Positions 51,436-62,978 of a stretch of 64,000 bases of DNA are shown piece by piece (positions within the stretch are counted from its first letter, which is position 1; every line of letters begins with the position of its first letter). The stretch is from Mesobacillus jeotgali (GTDB lineage Bacteria > Bacillota > Bacilli > Bacillales > Cytobacillaceae), in assembly GCF_014856545.2 (NCBI RefSeq), contig NZ_CP109811.1:4582001-4646000 (forward strand). The letters run 5' to 3'. Under the pieces are notes generated by a model. The model was not told the origin of the DNA. It was given only the letters and a program-made list of their open reading frames with translations, and searched no databases. The translations under genes were made by a program, and so were the position numbers.

Positions 51436-52056
51436 TTATGTTAAGCTTTCAGTCGTTTTCTCGATTTTCAGCTCGTTTGGTGATTTAGGTACTTCATGGT
51501 GATGTCTGCATCGTGGTTCGTAGGATTCAGACGCGCCAACGAGGATGATTGGGTCATCATAAGAGGCTGGCTTGCCGTTGATCAAACGCTGTGTACGGCT
51601 AGATGGCGATCCGCAGACTGCACAAACAGCCTGAAGCTTGGTCACATTTTCGGCAACAGCCATCAGCGCAGGCATCAACCCAAATGGCTCGCCGCGGAAA
51701 TCCTGATCCAGGCCGGCAACGATAACACGGTAGCCGCTGTCTGCAAGATGCTGGACAACCGGAAGGATTTCATTATCAAAAAATTGCACTTCATCAATGG
51801 CAATGACATCGATATCAGGATTGATATGCTTAAAAATATCAGTAGAGTTGGCAATAGGCTTTGCAGTAACTGCAGTTCCGTTGTGTGATACAACCGATTC
51901 TTCGCTGTAGCGGTTATCAATCGCAGGCTTGAATACAGCAATTTTTTGCTTGGCGAATTGAGTTCTGCGCACGCGGCGGATTAGTTCCTCGGATTTACCC
52001 GAAAACATGCTGCCGCAGATCAATTCGATCCAACCGCTTTGTTTCATAACGTACAT
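51436..52056 (-). CDS. tdk: Thymidine kinase
   Basis: A 206-residue type II thymidine kinase of pyrimidine salvage. P-loop [17 protein letters not shown], the DEVQFF Walker B/lasso region, and the structural zinc cysteines (CAVCG and the C-terminal CRHHH) are visible. ATG 52054-52056 (MYVMKQSGW) has GGAGAGG 6 nt upstream. Confidence 0.96.
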   Translation of the reverse strand: MYVMKQSGWIELICGSMFSGKSEELIRRVRRTQFAKQKIAVFKPAIDNRYSEESVVSHNGTAVTAKPIANSTDIFKHINPDIDVIAIDEVQFFDNEILPVVQHLADSGYRVIVAGLDQDFRGEPFGLMPALMAVAENVTKLQAVCAVCGSPSSRTQRLINGKPASYDDPIILVGASESYEPRCRHHHEVPKSPNELKIEKTTESLT

Positions 52057-52319
52057 GGTCGGCCTCTCCTTCCTCAGTGGAAAAAATGAATCGCTCATGC
52101 GCTTTTGGCGCTGGAGCGGGCTTTAAACAAAAAGCTGCTTTCGTAGAATTACGGCTTTTTCATGCCATAAAGGTACGAAAAAAGCCTGATTAAAAGTTCG
52201 ACACTTTTTTCAGCTTTTTCCATTATAACAAAAATCAGTGCTGAATCCAGACACATTAATAAAGTTCACAAAATAAATTTATGTACCCAAAACACAGGCA
52301 GTTTTTCAAAAAAAGCAAA
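52057..52319. other. Spacer between rpmE and tdk with a long-stem hairpin
   Basis: On the minus strand an 8-bp stem GGCTTTTT/AAAAAGCC with a loop of about 18 nt lies near 52151-52187, and GCGC-CAAAA-GCGC near 52099-52111. These could belong to the tdk leader, but I recognise no riboswitch or T-box elements. Confidence 0.4.
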
Positions 52320-52357
52320 ATAAAAAACAGGCAAGTCACAAAGCTTCTTGCCTGTTT
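52320..52357 (-). terminator. Terminator of rpmE
   Basis: A perfect 11-bp stem (AAACAGGCAAG at 52325-52335 with 52347-52357), then TTTTTTATTTTG on the minus strand, 20 bp after the rpmE stop codon. Confidence 0.92.
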
Positions 52358-52377
52358 GGTGGTTTCTTATATTACTA

Positions 52378-52587
52378 TTACTGGTTGTTTTTAAGACCGT
52401 ATTTCTTGTTGAAGCGGTCAACACGTCCGCCAGCTTCAGCAAACTTCTGACGTCCAGTATAGAATGGGTGGCACTCAGAGCAAGTTTCAACGCGAATCTC
52501 GTTCTTTACAGAACCAGTTTCGAATTCGTTACCGCATGCGCAAGTCACCTTAACTGTTTTGTAGTTTGGATGAATTCCTGATTTCAT
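52378..52587 (-). CDS. rpmE: Ribosomal protein L31 (zinc-binding form)
   Basis: A 69-residue large-subunit protein with the four zinc cysteines in VTCACGNEF and [12 protein letters not shown], marking the zinc-containing C+ type rather than the zinc-free paralogue. ATG 52585-52587 has AAGGAG 8 nt upstream. Located just downstream of rho, as in B. subtilis. Confidence 0.97.
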   Translation of the reverse strand: MKSGIHPNYKTVKVTCACGNEFETGSVKNEIRVETCSECHPFYTGRQKFAEAGGRVDRFNKKYGLKNNQ

Positions 52588-52730
52588 TCTTTTCATCTCC
52601 TTCCGCCCTGAATCATATCCGAAACAGAGTTATAATCAACGGTTATACCGTTATTGGAAAAACACACTGACCTCATTATAACAAGTCCATCTATATATTT
52701 CAAGTCAGTTTTTCAACCCAGAATCTGGAA

Positions 52731-54002
52731 CTATGAACGCTTGGTATTGCCTTTCATTTCCTCACCAAGGACAGCGAAGAAATCTTCATTCGACTTGGAT
52801 AATCTTAGCTTACGAAGGAATTTTTCCGCGAAATCCGGGGAGTCCGACATCGATTTGCGGATAGCCCACAGCTTGTCCAGATGATCCTTTGGAATAAGAA
52901 GTTCTTCTTTACGCGTTCCTGATCTGCGGATGTCGATTGCCGGGAAGATCCTTCTTTCAGCAAGTGAACGATCCAGGTGAAGTTCCATGTTTCCAGTTCC
53001 CTTAAATTCTTCATAGATTACGTCATCCATACGTGAGCCTGTATCTACAAGCGCGGTCGCAAGGATCGTCAAGCTGCCGCCTTCCTCGATATTACGGGCA
53101 GCACCGAAAAAGCGCTTCGGACGGTGGAATGCCGCAGGGTCAATACCACCGGACAATGTACGACCGCTTGGCGGGATGACAAGGTTATAGGCACGGGCTA
53201 GACGAGTGATGCTGTCCATCAGGATGATGACGTCGCGCTTGTGCTCAACAAGACGCATCGCGCGCTCAAGCACAAGTTCAGCAACCTTGATGTGGTTTTC
53301 AGGCACTTCGTCAAAAGTGGAGCTGACAACATCGCCGGCAACAGAACGTTCAATATCCGTTACCTCTTCCGGACGCTCATCGATCAATAGAACAATCAGT
53401 TCTGCTTCCGGATGGTTTGTCGTAATGCTGTTGGCGATCTCTTTTAAAAGCATCGTCTTACCAGCCTTTGGCGGCGCAACAATCAAGCCGCGCTGGCCAA
53501 ATCCGACCGGAGCGATAACATCCATGATCCTGGTTGATACATGTTTATGAGTCGTCTCCAGTTTCATCATGCGGTCAGGATACAAGGGAGTCAAGCCTGG
53601 GAAGTGGACCCTTTCCTTCGCCGATTCAGGGTCATCTCCATTGACTGCCTCAACCTGGAGCAAGCCGAAATAACGTTCATTTTCTTTTGGAGGACGGACT
53701 TTACCCGAGACTTTATCCCCGTTCCTTAAATCAAAACGGCGGATCTGCGAAGCTGAGATATAGATGTCCTCAGAGCTTGGCGAGTAATTGATTGGGCGCA
53801 GGAAACCGAAGCCTTCTGACTGGATGATTTCCAGGACACCTTCCATGAAAAAATAGCCCTGCTGTTCAGCACGTGCTTTTAAAATAGCAAAAATAAGTTC
53901 TTTTTTCGTTAATTTGCTGTAATAAGAGACTTTATACTCCTTTGCGAGTTCATAAAGCTCTTTTAATTTCATATTTTCTAAGCTTGAAATATTTACTTCC
54001 AT
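52731..54002 (-). CDS. rho: Transcription termination factor Rho
   Basis: A 423-residue hexameric RNA helicase. N-terminal Rho_N and the cold-shock-like RNA-binding domain ([19 protein letters not shown]) precede the ATPase core with P-loop [13 protein letters not shown], Walker [15 protein letters not shown] and the R loop. Begins ATG 54000-54002. Confidence 0.98.
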   Translation of the reverse strand: MEVNISSLENMKLKELYELAKEYKVSYYSKLTKKELIFAILKARAEQQGYFFMEGVLEIIQSEGFGFLRPINYSPSSEDIYISASQIRRFDLRNGDKVSGKVRPPKENERYFGLLQVEAVNGDDPESAKERVHFPGLTPLYPDRMMKLETTHKHVSTRIMDVIAPVGFGQRGLIVAPPKAGKTMLLKEIANSITTNHPEAELIVLLIDERPEEVTDIERSVAGDVVSSTFDEVPENHIKVAELVLERAMRLVEHKRDVIILMDSITRLARAYNLVIPPSGRTLSGGIDPAAFHRPKRFFGAARNIEEGGSLTILATALVDTGSRMDDVIYEEFKGTGNMELHLDRSLAERRIFPAIDIRRSGTRKEELLIPKDHLDKLWAIRKSMSDSPDFAEKFLRKLRLSKSNEDFFAVLGEEMKGNTKRS

Positions 54003-54224
54003 AATGTCACCACGCCTTAAAATATTTCGATTTCCCCCATAAAAAATGTATTAAGAATATCAGCGTATGGATGGAAAAAGAAGAAATGAGTTACCTTTGA
54101 AGGTTGTAAGAAGGAATTAATGAAGGTGTACAACTGATTTGTGTTCATTCTAATAAACATGAGTATTAAAACAATTTTCATTTTACCCTTAAACAGGAAA
54201 AATAATCAATCTTTTTATTTAGTC

Positions 54225-54264
54225 GCTCCCTTTGGCTGCATCATGCGGCAAAGGGAGCTTTTTT
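54225..54264 (+). terminator. Strong plus-strand terminator between rho and glpX
   Basis: A perfect 9-bp stem GCTCCCTTT/AAAGGGAGC (54225-54233 with 54250-54258) with an inner GCTGCA/TGCGGC helix, followed on the plus strand by TTTTTT (54259-54264). On the minus strand the 3' side lacks a T-tract. Both flanking genes (rho and glpX) are on the minus strand, so the orientation is unexpected. Confidence 0.8.
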
Positions 54265-54297
54265 GTAAGGGTTTACGATTCTTTTAAAAAAATAATA

Positions 54298-55260
54298 TTA
54301 TTTCATTACTAGGTGCGGCTTTTTCTTCAGGCTGTGCTGTCCTTCGATGAAGCGGACTGTGCCTGATTTTGCTCGCATGACGACTGAGTGGGTTGAGCCA
54401 TAAGAGCCTTTGAATTGGACTCCTTTAAGCAGCTCGCCATCTGTTACACCTGTTGCTGCGAAAATGGCATCGTCGCCACGGACGAAATCTTCCATAAGGA
54501 GGACTTTATTGACATCGATGCCCATTTTTTTGCATCGCTCGAGCTCAGCATCATTTTGCGGAAGCAACCGACCCTGAATTTCTCCACCGAGGCTTTTAAG
54601 AGCTACTGCAGCGATGACACCCTCTGGTGCTCCGCCTGAACCGAACAGGATATCCACTCCGGTAGTATCGAACGCCGTGTTGATTGCGCCAGCTACATCT
54701 CCGTCATTGATCAATTTGATCCTTGCTCCTGCCTCACGAAGCTGGGCAATGATATGTTCATGGCGCGGACGGTTCAATACTGTCGCCACAACATCTTCAA
54801 TATCCTTGTTCTTCGCTTTAGCCACAGCCTTCAGATTATCAAGAACAGAAGCATTGATATCGACCATTCCGACTGCTTCAGGACCAACGGCTAGTTTATC
54901 CATGTACATGTCCGGAGCGTGAAGCAGGTTGCCGTTATCCGCTACCGCCAGGACTGCAAGGGCGTTCCAGCCGCCTGATGCTACAATGTTCGTTCCTTCC
55001 AAAGGGTCGACGGCAACATCCAAACGCGGACCATAGCCTGTCCCAAGCTTTTCACCGATATACAGCATCGGTGCTTCGTCCATTTCTCCTTCACCGATTA
55101 CGACTGTGCCTTTCATCGGGATGGTGTCGAACACATCTCTCATTGCCGAAGTTGCAGCATCGTCAGCTTCGTCTTTTTTTCCGCGTCCCATCCAGCGGGC
55201 TGAAGCAAGCGCCGCCGCTTCTGTCACGCGGACAAGCTCCATCGTCAAGCTACGTTCCAT
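54298..55260 (-). CDS. glpX: Class II fructose-1,6-bisphosphatase
   Basis: A 320-residue GlpX-type phosphatase converting fructose 1,6-bisphosphate to fructose 6-phosphate in gluconeogenesis. The metal-binding motifs [11 protein letters not shown] and [13 protein letters not shown] are intact. ATG 55258-55260 follows TAGGGGATG. Lies between murZ and rho as in Bacillus. Confidence 0.96.
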   Translation of the reverse strand: MERSLTMELVRVTEAAALASARWMGRGKKDEADDAATSAMRDVFDTIPMKGTVVIGEGEMDEAPMLYIGEKLGTGYGPRLDVAVDPLEGTNIVASGGWNALAVLAVADNGNLLHAPDMYMDKLAVGPEAVGMVDINASVLDNLKAVAKAKNKDIEDVVATVLNRPRHEHIIAQLREAGARIKLINDGDVAGAINTAFDTTGVDILFGSGGAPEGVIAAVALKSLGGEIQGRLLPQNDAELERCKKMGIDVNKVLLMEDFVRGDDAIFAATGVTDGELLKGVQFKGSYGSTHSVVMRAKSGTVRFIEGQHSLKKKPHLVMK

Positions 55261-55511
55261 ATGATCATCCCCTAATCATGAAAGGGGCTAATGCCTACCA
55301 AAAAAGTATACCTCTCAATCCCTTCCTATTCAGCCCGTTCCAATAATCAGCTTTCTCCTCGTTAACCGATTATGTCTCGGAACTGCTTAGGAAACGGATT
55401 TAATACTGCCGCAATTGGCGGCTAGATGACCAATTAGGTTATACTATTCTGCGTTTTTGATAAACAATAGCACCGCTTTTTGTATTGTACAGCTCTATTG
55501 TACTATACTTT

Positions 55512-56798
55512 TTATGATTTTTTTATCTCTTCTTGTTCTTCAGAGGTCAGATCTTCCCGCCAAATTGTGGCACCGAGTCCATTGAGCTTTTCAACGATAT
55601 GGCTGTAGCCGCGGTCGATATGGTCGACACCGGTGATTTCGGTGACTCCTTCAGCCATAAGTCCGGCAATGACAAGCGCCGCTCCGGCACGGAGGTCACT
55701 GGCCTTTACTTTAGCTCCCTGAAGCTTAACCGGCCCGCTGATGATCGCCGATCTGCCCTCGACCTTGATATTCGCATTCATTCTTCTCAGTTCGTCGATA
55801 TGCTTGAAGCGTGCGCCATATATTGTATCTGTCACGACACTAGAACCCTCAGCTCTCGTAAGCAGCGCAGTGAATGGCTGCTGCAAATCGGTCGGGAAGC
55901 CAGGGTAAACAAGCGTCTTGATATCGATTGCTTTATATTTATCCGCAGGCGCAACATAAATTTGCTCGTCGCTTGCTTCAATTTTAGCACCCATTTCCTT
56001 CAGCTTGGCCACAAGTGATTCAATATGCTGAGGAATAACATTATCGATCGTCACACCATCACCAATAGCAGCGCCAAGGATCAAGTACGTCCCTGCCTCA
56101 ATCCGGTCAGGTATGATTGTATGTCGGCAGCCATGAAGCTCGTCAACGCCATCGATGCGGATGACATCCGTTCCCGCGCCTTTAATTTTCGCACCCATAT
56201 TGGTTAGTAGGGTTGCTACATCAATGATCTCCGGTTCTTTTGCTGCATTTTCAATGATTGTGCGCCCTTTTGCCCGGACAGCAGCAAGCATGATGTTGAT
56301 CGTCGCTCCAACGCTGACGACGTCAAGATAAATCCTCGCACCACGAAGCTCGTCAGCACGCAGGTAAATCGCGCCTTGTTCGTTCGTCACGCTTGCACCA
56401 AGCGCTTCGAATCCTTTTATATGCTGGTCAATCGGCCTTGGGCCCAAATGGCAGCCGCCGGGCAGTCCGATGACAGCCTTTTTGAAACGGCCCAGCATCG
56501 CTCCCATTAAATAGTATGAAGCTCGCAGCTTTTTCACTTTTCCATTCGGCAAAGGCATGGAAATCATGGAAGACGGATCCACCGTCATTTCATTGTTCGA
56601 GAATTCAACAGAACCGCCGATCTCCTCCATCAAGTCCTTGAGCATATGAACGTCGGAAATATCCGGCAAACCTTCAATGGTCACAGGCGATTCAGCTAAA
56701 ATCGTTGCTGGGATTAAGGCCACTGCACTGTTTTTCGCGCCGCTGACCCGAACAGTCCCTTTTAAAGGATAGCCGCCTGCAATCTTAAGCTTTTCCAT
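55512..56798 (-). CDS. murZ: UDP-N-acetylglucosamine 1-carboxyvinyltransferase MurZ (second paralogue)
   Basis: A 428-residue enolpyruvyl transferase, paralogue of MurAA in this window. The catalytic cysteine is in [19 protein letters not shown], and the [17 protein letters not shown] N-terminal region is present. ATG 56796-56798 has GGGAG 6 nt upstream. In B. subtilis this paralogue (MurZ, also called MurAB) is the minor enzyme and sits in the same position between tal and glpX. Confidence 0.96.
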   Translation of the reverse strand: MEKLKIAGGYPLKGTVRVSGAKNSAVALIPATILAESPVTIEGLPDISDVHMLKDLMEEIGGSVEFSNNEMTVDPSSMISMPLPNGKVKKLRASYYLMGAMLGRFKKAVIGLPGGCHLGPRPIDQHIKGFEALGASVTNEQGAIYLRADELRGARIYLDVVSVGATINIMLAAVRAKGRTIIENAAKEPEIIDVATLLTNMGAKIKGAGTDVIRIDGVDELHGCRHTIIPDRIEAGTYLILGAAIGDGVTIDNVIPQHIESLVAKLKEMGAKIEASDEQIYVAPADKYKAIDIKTLVYPGFPTDLQQPFTALLTRAEGSSVVTDTIYGARFKHIDELRRMNANIKVEGRSAIISGPVKLQGAKVKASDLRAGAALVIAGLMAEGVTEITGVDHIDRGYSHIVEKLNGLGATIWREDLTSEEQEEIKKS

Positions 56799-57106
56799 TT
56801 TTGACTCCCTTCTAAGCCGTGATGTATTAAGGTCAAGCTGGAGATGCAAACTTTTTACAGCTAAGACCGATATAGGCTCTACTTAGATTTGATTGAATAC
56901 CGAAATCAACTAGGTATATTTTTCCATTAAAAATATTCAGATTCCGGGAGTTTTCTATTCCTTTAGTTTACACGATATTCCCAAAATCATGTAATAAAAT
57001 GCAAAAAAGTTTAAATTGGGTAAAACTTCCTAATGCGTCACTTTAATACTTTAAACTACTGGGGGTCTGACCCCCAGTGCTGTAATGCGTTAATGTGTGT
57101 TACAAA
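56799..57106. repeat. Spacer with 21-nt palindrome (REP-like) at 57058-57078
   Basis: The 308-bp spacer between tal and murZ contains ACTGGGGGTC-T-GACCCCCAGT (57058-57078), a perfect 10-bp inverted repeat around one base, flanked by direct repeats TAATGCGT at 57031-57038 and 57083-57090. The GGGGGTCTGACCCCC word is of a type I recognise as multi-copy in Bacillaceae. It could also act as a tal transcript end, but there is no T-tract. Confidence 0.6.
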
Positions 57107-57754
57107 TTACTGCCCGCGTGATTCCCAATCTTTCAGGAATGCTTCGATGCCTTTGTCTGTTAGCGGGTGGTTGAACATTTGCTGGATGACTTTGTATGGT
57201 ACGGTTGCGATGTGCGCGCCTCTTAGTGCTGCGTCTGTTACGTGCTGTGGGTGGCGGATGGACGCGGCGATGATTTCTGTGTCGATGCCGTGGATGGTGA
57301 AGATGTCGGCAATCGTTGAAATCAGGTCGAGTCCGTTATGGCCGATGTCATCCAGACGGCCAAGGAATGGGGAAACGTATGTAGCTCCCGCTCTTGCTGC
57401 CAGCAATGCCTGGTTCGCACTGAAGACCAATGTTACGTTTGTCTTGATTCCTTCTTTTGAAAAGACAGAGACTGCTTTCAATCCTTCTGGTGTCATCGGA
57501 ACTTTAATTGTGATGTTAGGAGCGATTGCAGCTAGCTCTTTACCTTCTTTGATCATGCCTTCTGCATCTAGCGCGATGACTTCCGCACTGACAGAGCCAG
57601 GAACTAGTTCAGTGATTTCCTTCAAGCGGTCTTCAAACTTCACATTCTTCTCTTTTGCCACGAGTGATGGGTTGGTTGTAACCCCTGATAAAATTCCAAG
57701 TGTATAGGCCTCGCGGATTTCTTCCATATTCGCAGTATCGATAAAAAACTTCAT
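57107..57754 (-). CDS. tal: Transaldolase (fructose-6-phosphate aldolase-like)
   Basis: A 215-residue small-type transaldolase (YwjH in B. subtilis). The Schiff-base lysine is in [28 protein letters not shown] and GVTTNPSLV are the conserved N-terminal blocks. ATG 57752-57754 follows GGAGGCG. It links glycolysis and the pentose phosphate pathway with the neighbouring fbaA. Confidence 0.95.
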   Translation of the reverse strand: MKFFIDTANMEEIREAYTLGILSGVTTNPSLVAKEKNVKFEDRLKEITELVPGSVSAEVIALDAEGMIKEGKELAAIAPNITIKVPMTPEGLKAVSVFSKEGIKTNVTLVFSANQALLAARAGATYVSPFLGRLDDIGHNGLDLISTIADIFTIHGIDTEIIAASIRHPQHVTDAALRGAHIATVPYKVIQQMFNHPLTDKGIEAFLKDWESRGQ

Positions 57755-57801
57755 TTGTAAACGCCTCCAGTCGACAAAATTTTCAAACACATATAAATGG
57801 A

Positions 57802-57829
57802 CAAAAACCGCCTTATTGTAAGGCGGTTT
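57802..57829 (-). terminator. Terminator of fbaA
   Basis: A perfect 11-bp stem (AAACCGCCTTA at 57805-57815 with 57819-57829) with a 3-nt loop, then TTTTTGTCC on the minus strand. Confidence 0.9.
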
Positions 57830-57853
57830 AATTATAACAAATTTTTATTGCTA

Positions 57854-58711
57854 TTACGCTTTGTTGGAGGAACCGAATTCGCGCATTTTGCCGATTACAG
57901 TTTCCTTGATTGCGTCGCGAGCTGGTCCAAGATATTTACGTGGATCATACTCGTTAGGCTTTTCAGCCAATACCTGACGAACAACCTTAGCTGAGGCAAT
58001 TTGGTTTTCGGTATTAACGTTGACTTTAGCTGTACCGAAAGAAATAGCTTTCTGGATATCTTTTGTAGGGATTCCAGTTCCGCCGTGCAATACTAATGGT
58101 ACGCCGGCAGTCTTGTTGATTTCTTCCATTTCCTTGAAACCAAGGTTTGGCTCACCTTTGTAAGGGCCGTGAACAGATCCAAGTGCAGGAGCCAGGCAGT
58201 CGATGCCAGTGCGCTGAACAAGTTCTTCACACTCTTTAGGATCAGCATAGATAACTCCGTCAGCAACGACGTCATCTTCCTGTCCGCCAACTACTCCCAA
58301 TTCGGCTTCTACAGAAACGCCTTTTGAGTGAGCGTATTCTACCACTTTTGAAGTGATTTCAACGTTTTCCTCGAAAGGACCGTGAGAAGCGTCAATCATG
58401 ACAGATGTGAAACCAGCATCGATTGCTTCTTTACATTTATCAAAGCTTGAACCATGGTCTAAGTGGATTGCGACAGGAACTGTTGTTTTGTAGTCCTCCA
58501 TCAGTCCTTCTACCATTTTTACTACAGTTTTGAAGCCGCCCATGTAGCGTGCAGCACCTTCGGAAACACCAAGGATAACTGGTGACTTCTCAGCTTCTGC
58601 AGCCTGAAGGATCGCTTGAGTAAATTCAAGGTTATTTAAGTTAAATTGCCCAACAGCGTAGCCTTCCGCATTCGCTTTTTTCAGCATTTCAGTCATTGAA
58701 ACTAAAGGCAT
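57854..58711 (-). CDS. fbaA: Class II fructose-1,6-bisphosphate aldolase
   Basis: A 285-residue zinc-dependent aldolase of glycolysis and gluconeogenesis. Zinc ligands lie in [16 protein letters not shown] and in [15 protein letters not shown]; the catalytic Asp is in HLDHG. Position between spo0F and tal matches B. subtilis fbaA. Confidence 0.97.
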   Translation of the reverse strand: MPLVSMTEMLKKANAEGYAVGQFNLNNLEFTQAILQAAEAEKSPVILGVSEGAARYMGGFKTVVKMVEGLMEDYKTTVPVAIHLDHGSSFDKCKEAIDAGFTSVMIDASHGPFEENVEITSKVVEYAHSKGVSVEAELGVVGGQEDDVVADGVIYADPKECEELVQRTGIDCLAPALGSVHGPYKGEPNLGFKEMEEINKTAGVPLVLHGGTGIPTKDIQKAISFGTAKVNVNTENQIASAKVVRQVLAEKPNEYDPRKYLGPARDAIKETVIGKMREFGSSNKA

Positions 58712-58844
58712 ATCATTTCCTCCTTCATTATGATCAATCGTCTTTTGACTATGCTACCCTTTAAAAGGTTTTCCTTCTCTGCTTTTGATTATGTACCCGA
58801 GATGGCATTCATCAAAACGAAATGATCCTGTGGAATTCATAAGT

Positions 58845-58860
58845 ATCATACCAAAAGAAA
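58845..58860 (-). promoter_or_regulatory. Possible fbaA promoter (extended -10)
   Basis: On the minus strand TGGTATGAT (ending at 58845) is an extended -10 (TGN-TATGAT). The -35 region at 17 bp (TGGCAA) is poor, so activity would rest on the extended element. Confidence 0.45.
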
Positions 58861-58972
58861 ATCAGAATTGCCATTGTTCTAGCCTTGTTTTTGCAAGTGT
58901 CATAAAAATGCTATAAAGCAAGCGCTACCAATAGTTTCACTAGTCTGGAAACTTGGATTTTCTCTACTTTTT

Positions 58973-59009
58973 AAAAGGAAATGCCCTCTGAAAGTTCGAG
59001 AGGGCATTT
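58973..59009 (-). terminator. Terminator of spo0F
   Basis: A perfect 11-bp stem (AAATGCCCTCT at 58979-58989 with 58999-59009), then CCTTTTAA on the minus strand, about 20 bp after the spo0F stop codon. Confidence 0.88.
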
Positions 59010-59030
59010 CTATGTAATCCTGTATACAAT

Positions 59031-59399
59031 TTACGAAACGGTTTGTGAGTATTTCTTTACAGCTGCCCGGATGTCGTCGATATCGAATGGTTTGGCGAAG
59101 TGTGTCAGCGCCCCCAAATCCATTGCTTCCTGGATCATATCGAGCTCGCCGTAGGCGGTCATGATGATGACGCGGATATCCGGATCGATTACCTTCATTC
59201 TTTTTAGAATTTCAATTCCATCCATACCAGGGATTTTCATGTCCAAAAGAACGAGATCCGGTGGATGCTTTTTCACGATATCCAGGGCCTGGACGCCATT
59301 TGCAGCCTGATACGTTTGATAACCTTCTTTTTGCAGCACTTCATTAAGTAGAATTCTGATGCCAAACTGGTCGTCTACAATAAGTATTTTTTCTTTCAT
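59031..59399 (-). CDS. spo0F: Sporulation phosphorelay response regulator Spo0F
   Basis: A 122-residue single-domain receiver that passes phosphate from sporulation kinases to Spo0B. D53 in [11 protein letters not shown] is the phospho-acceptor; D9/D10, the MTAYG threonine and the K in FAKPFD complete the active site. No output domain, as expected. It is driven by a perfect sigma-H promoter (59483-59509). Confidence 0.97.
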   Translation of the reverse strand: MKEKILIVDDQFGIRILLNEVLQKEGYQTYQAANGVQALDIVKKHPPDLVLLDMKIPGMDGIEILKRMKVIDPDIRVIIMTAYGELDMIQEAMDLGALTHFAKPFDIDDIRAAVKKYSQTVS

Positions 59400-59482
59400 G
59401 CCGCCTCTTCCCCCTAATAAATGTAGTATGTTGTTAAATGTATTTGTCCAGGAAACGGTTTCGTCTTATCCCCATTTACACA

Positions 59483-59535
59483 ATTCGTTAAAAAGCTTGA
59501 AATTCCTCCCATATTTTCAAACATATTTTTCGACA
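59483..59535 (-). promoter_or_regulatory. spo0F sigma-H promoter and Spo0A box
   Basis: On the minus strand GGAGGAATT (59501-59509), exactly 11 bp, then AACGAAT (59483-59489) matches the sigma-H consensus RNAGGAWWW-N11-RNNGAAT at every position. A perfect 0A box TGTCGAA (59529-59535) lies upstream of the -35. This equals the known B. subtilis control of spo0F by sigma H and Spo0A. Confidence 0.88.
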
Positions 59536-59541
59536 GATGCT

Positions 59542-59570
59542 TTTTCATTTCCATTGTAGTACTTTATAAT
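59542..59570 (+). promoter_or_regulatory. Sigma-A promoter of ywjG
   Basis: Plus-strand TTTTCA (59542-59547), 17 bp, perfect TATAAT (59565-59570), 29 bp before the start codon. The Spo0A box at 59529-59535 lies next to the -35, so it could affect both divergent genes. Confidence 0.7.
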
Positions 59571-59598
59571 CAGTATTGGCAAAAACGGAGGTGCTGTT

Positions 59599-60120
59599 AT
59601 GTTAAAAATGTTTTCGACACAGCTGACAGGTTTGTTCAACAGACTTCAGGAAAAAGAAGAGTTTTCAATCGAGGATGGAGCACGCTTGCTGGCTCAAGCT
59701 GCAGCTGGTGAGGGCACGGTTTATATTTATGGTACAAAGGAGATGCAGGCAGTTGCCCTTGAAGCCGTCTATGGCGAGGAGCCGCTGCAATCAGCTGCGA
59801 TTTTCACAGAGGAAGTTGATCTTGAGGCTGCTGATCGCGTTCTGATTGTAAGCCGGTACGCAGATGACAAAGAGGCTGTGGAAGCAGCACGTGGTTTACA
59901 GGAAAAAGGGATTCCATTTGTGTCCATCTCCACTATCCGCGACGATCAAGAAGCTGAAAGTCTCGATACTATGGCTGACGTGCACATCGACTTAAGGATC
60001 AAAAAAGGCCTTCTGCCTGATGAAATGGGCAACAGAGTCGGCTATCCTACTTCCATCGTCGCATTATTCATTTACTTCGGGTTGAAATTCACGATTGAGG
60101 AAATTTTGGAGGAGTACTAA
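59599..60120 (+). CDS. ywjG: DUF2529 family protein YwjG
   Basis: A 173-residue protein of the Bacillus DUF2529/YwjG family with a sugar-isomerase (SIS)-like layout (GTVYIYGTKEMQAVALEAV, DRVLIVSRYADDKEAVEAA, IPFVSISTIRDD). The biochemical role is unknown. GGAGGTG precedes the ATG. It is divergent from spo0F and convergent with pyrG, as in B. subtilis. Confidence 0.88.
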   Translation: MLKMFSTQLTGLFNRLQEKEEFSIEDGARLLAQAAAGEGTVYIYGTKEMQAVALEAVYGEEPLQSAAIFTEEVDLEAADRVLIVSRYADDKEAVEAARGLQEKGIPFVSISTIRDDQEAESLDTMADVHIDLRIKKGLLPDEMGNRVGYPTSIVALFIYFGLKFTIEEILEEY

Positions 60121-60180
60121 CAGAGCGGGTCTTGGACAACCGGTATTAAAATGGATCCAACTAAAAATCCCATATAAACA

Positions 60181-60211
60181 CAAAAAAGCCGGTGATTCCA
60201 CCGGCTTTTTA
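60181..60211. terminator. Bidirectional terminator of ywjG and pyrG
   Basis: A perfect 8-bp stem AGCCGGTG/CACCGGCT (60187-60194 with 60199-60206) with T-tracts on both strands. Confidence 0.93.
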
Positions 60212-60226
60212 CTTATTTTCCGCGGA

Positions 60227-61933
<1,707 letters not shown>

Positions 61934-61961
61934 CTATTTGTATGGGGGGTTCTGGACAAAA

Positions 61962-62001
61962 TAAAAAAAAACGCCCCACATACATAGTATGGGGAGCGTT
62001 T
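61962..62001 (-). terminator. pyrG leader attenuator hairpin
   Basis: On the minus strand a stem beginning AACGCTCCCCATA pairs with TATGTGGGGCGTT (61970-62000), followed by a long T run. The 5' arm contains GCTCCCC, which is complementary to a poly-G 5' extension of the transcript, so reiterative G addition at low CTP would disrupt the hairpin and allow pyrG expression, as known for B. subtilis. It also ends rpoE transcripts. Confidence 0.9.
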
Positions 62002-62036
62002 TGTTGCTGTTTTACATAATCGTCCTTTTTTAAGGA

Positions 62037-62076
62037 GCCCAAAAAGTATTCTACAGCCGGTATTGGTAAAAGTCAA
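62037..62076 (-). promoter_or_regulatory. pyrG promoter with GGGC start
   Basis: On the minus strand TTGACT (62071-62076), 17 bp, TAGAAT (62048-62053), then 7 nt to GGGC at 62040-62037. A GGGC transcription start is the requirement for CTP-sensitive G reiteration in Bacillus pyrG. Confidence 0.9.
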
Positions 62077-62084
62077 GCTGTTAA

Positions 62085-62654
62085 TTACAGTTCTTCGTCC
62101 TCGTCATCTTCATCTTCCAGTGCCAGCTCTTCGTCTTCTTCTTCGTCTTCCAACAACTCGTCATCGTCCTCGAAATCGTCAGTGTCTTCAAGATCCTCAT
62201 CGAATTCTTCATCATCATCATCATCGTCATCATCCAGGGCATCATCGTCGTCTTCATCAAATTCGTCGATGTCATCAAAGTCAAGATCTTCCTCATCGAT
62301 CTCATCGAACTCGTCAAGGTCGAGGTCATCCTCATCCACTGCCTTCTTCGACTTCTTCTTCTTAGGCTTGACTGTCGTGACATTGTCTTCTTCGATTTGG
62401 TCAACAGGATACCAGACGCGAAGTCCCCAGCGGCCTTCACCCTGGGACATGAAACGTCCATCTATGTTTATATCTGTATAGAACTGAACCATTTTTTCGC
62501 TTACATCGGCCTCGTCCAACTTAAGAATGCTCTTGATTTCAGCCATCAGCTCTTGGAACGTGATCGCTTGCTTCTTTTCTTTTAAAATTTCGTAGGCAAC
62601 TTCAATCAATGACATTTCTTGAAGCTCTTCTTTTGAGTATTGACTTAAACTCAA
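62085..62654 (-). CDS. rpoE: RNA polymerase delta subunit
   Basis: A 189-residue RNAP accessory subunit that speeds polymerase recycling and lowers open-complex stability. The N-terminal HARE-HTH domain (about 1-90) includes SLIEVAYEILKEKKQAITFQ and QFYTDINIDGRFM; the rest is an extremely acidic Asp/Glu tail after KPKKKKSKKAVDEDD. Comparison with other RpoE N-termini supports the TTG at 62652-62654; an in-frame GTG at 62663 is an alternative. Confidence 0.96.
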   Translation of the reverse strand: MSLSQYSKEELQEMSLIEVAYEILKEKKQAITFQELMAEIKSILKLDEADVSEKMVQFYTDINIDGRFMSQGEGRWGLRVWYPVDQIEEDNVTTVKPKKKKSKKAVDEDDLDLDEFDEIDEEDLDFDDIDEFDEDDDDALDDDDDDDDEEFDEDLEDTDDFEDDDELLEDEEEDEELALEDEDDEDEEL

Positions 62655-62771
62655 TCTTCGCACTTCCTTTCTCTATTCCAGGCCTTACCCGGCCCTGCGT
62701 CCGAAAACAAGGAAAATATCCCAGAATGCATATTCTACATTATAAACAAATTCTAAACCTTTATGCCAGTT

Positions 62772-62978
62772 TTATCTGTCGTTTTCTTGCCTTTTTTCAC
62801 TTTCATCGTCCACTTTCCCGCTGCCAGTCCTTTTTCGCTTTTTAAGCTGGGCATATGCCATGAAAAAGAAGACAATCGAAAGAATGAAAAACGATATCGC
62901 ACCGAGCTGACGCTGGTAAAGATAATACATGGCTGCAGCTGCCATGACAGCTCCTGCCGTTAACAACACAGATCTCAC
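62772..62978 (-). CDS. Small membrane protein, unknown
   Basis: A protein of about 68 residues with two membrane helices (SVLLTAGAVMAAAAMYYLY and AISFFILSIVFFFMAYAQL) and a charged, polar C-terminal tail. No family recognised. Start is a GTG; the one at 62976-62978 has AGGAT about 9 nt upstream, the one at 62985-62987 is too close to it. Confidence 0.6.
   Translation of the reverse strand: MRSVLLTAGAVMAAAAMYYLYQRQLGAISFFILSIVFFFMAYAQLKKRKRTGSGKVDDESEKRQENDR

Noticed and set aside
55512-56798. murZ and murAA as a recent duplication
   Set aside because: The two proteins differ throughout and each sits at its B. subtilis orthologous position, so this is the ancient paralogue pair of low-GC Gram-positives.
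59440-59462. GAAACGGTTTC in the spo0F leader as a cre site
   Set aside because: Only about 11 of 14 positions agree with the consensus and the flanking TG/CA are missing.
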